5,853 nucleotides of DNA. Source: DATFAS01 sp035254305. GTDB lineage: Bacteria; Bacillota; Bacilli; Aneurinibacillales; RAOX-1. Positions 5,298-5,853 of the stretch are shown one piece after another. The position numbers were made by a program, and so were the translations under genes. Location: NCBI GenBank assembly GCA_035254305.1, contig DATFAS010000065.1:1-5853 (forward strand). Direction: 5' to 3'. Positions within the stretch are counted from its first letter, which is position 1; each line of letters begins with the position of its first letter. The notes below the pieces were generated by a model. It worked only from the letters and a program-made list of their open reading frames with translations, ran no database searches and was not told where the DNA came from.

Positions 5298-5853
5298 ATG
5301 AATTTTGATAATGCGGCGTTGAAACGATACCTTCGAGACTTTGATATTCTGATGATTCTTCCCTTAATCGGTATCTCGATATTCTGTACTCTCGCGATTT
5401 ACTCAGCAACAATAAACCGATCAGGACTTGAGAATATCTACAAGAATGAAATTGTGTGGCAAGTATTCTCCTATGTTGGTATGTTTGCCATGACTATCTT
5501 TAATTATCAAAATTTAAAGCGATTCTTATCATGGGCAGGCTACTTTGTCAGTTTATTTTTGCTTGTTATCGTATTTGCCTTCCCAGCTAAGAACGGGGCA
5601 CATTGCTGGATTATTATTGGAGGATTCCAGTTTCAGCCCTCCGAATTCGCTAAAATCTTTCTGATCTTGACGATCTCTGATGTTATGGAGAGAGTAACGG
5701 AGAAGGATGAGGCTTTCGGGTTAAGACATATTGGTATTCTTCTTGCCATCCTCTGTCCTCCATTTATTCTAACTCTAATGCAGCCACATCTAGGACAAGC
5801 CTTGGTCATGCTAGGGATTGTAGCTTCCATGCTAGTTTTATTTCTAGAGAAAA
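5298..5853 (+). CDS. SEDS-family peptidoglycan polymerase (FtsW/RodA/SpoVE), 5' part
   Basis: The first 185 residues of a polytopic membrane glycosyltransferase that polymerises lipid II; the gene runs off the right edge. Hydrophobic segments lie at about 17-37, 54-69, 80-96, 117-129, 145-160 and 167-184. Family marks are IYSAT (34-38), NGAHCWI (99-105) with W104 aligning to the functionally important W105 of B. subtilis RodA, and FQPSEFAKI (112-120). The usually conserved QPDLGT motif reads QPHLGQ at 162-167, so Asp is replaced by His. The catalytic Asp known in RodA lies further downstream, outside the window. AGGAG (5281-5285) is 12 nt before this ATG; an in-frame GTG at 5295 would be 9 nt away and is an alternative start. 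It looks closer to RodA than FtsW, but which paralogue (elongation, division or sporulation) is undecided. Confidence 0.93.
   Translation, partial: MNFDNAALKRYLRDFDILMILPLIGISIFCTLAIYSATINRSGLENIYKNEIVWQVFSYVGMFAMTIFNYQNLKRFLSWAGYFVSLFLLVIVFAFPAKNGAHCWIIIGGFQFQPSEFAKIFLILTISDVMERVTEKDEAFGLRHIGILLAILCPPFILTLMQPHLGQALVMLGIVASMLVLFLEK

Noticed and set aside
5633..5830. Minus-strand ORF with CxxC-like residues
   Set aside because: It lies opposite the SEDS gene, whose reading frame and motifs are clear; the cysteines look accidental.

Overview
The window looks like a chromosomal segment of a low-to-moderate GC Gram-positive bacterium, most likely Bacillaceae or a relative within Bacillales. The reasons are strong GGAGG-type ribosome binding sites, consensus sigma-A promoters, a 65-residue CspB-like cold-shock protein, and a DUF421 membrane protein of the YetF kind. 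I see no rRNA, tRNA, CRISPR array, insertion sequence or phage gene, and nothing that forces an accessory-island reading.

Layout from left to right. Positions 1-130 hold no gene. They look like the control region of a gene that runs leftward out of the window: a plausible minus-strand promoter and two palindromes that fit the Rex redox-repressor operator (TTGTGAA-N4-TTCACAA) and, equally, the Bacillus Fnr box. An intrinsic terminator (132-176) then closes a long leftward gene, 205-2436, encoding a soluble GAF-PAS-GGDEF-EAL cyclic-di-GMP enzyme with both catalytic domains apparently intact. A 447-bp AT-rich intergenic region separates it from a divergent small cold-shock gene (2884-3081, plus strand). 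That gene has a near-perfect sigma-A promoter, a leader of about 145 nt with a very long hairpin, and a strong terminator (3138-3180). The terminator abuts the stop codon of a convergent DUF421 membrane protein gene (about 3181-3894, minus). Upstream of that gene, on the same strand and without a visible terminator between them, is a Y-family DNA polymerase of the DinB/Pol IV type (4045-5139). A 158-bp divergent promoter region leads to a rightward SEDS-family (FtsW/RodA/SpoVE) glycosyltransferase gene that runs off the right edge.

The genes do not form an obvious single pathway: second-messenger signalling, RNA chaperoning, an envelope or spore-membrane protein, translesion synthesis and peptidoglycan polymerisation sit side by side as short, mostly monocistronic units. 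I found no convincing undescribed multi-gene system. The best leads are regulatory. In the cold-shock leader, one segment can pair with either of two copies of the same 11-mer, one of them just upstream of the ribosome binding site, and an ATTGG/CCAAT palindrome sits on the promoter -35. At the left edge there are tandem Rex/Fnr-like operators. The SEDS protein also has His in place of Asp in its usually conserved QPDLG motif.
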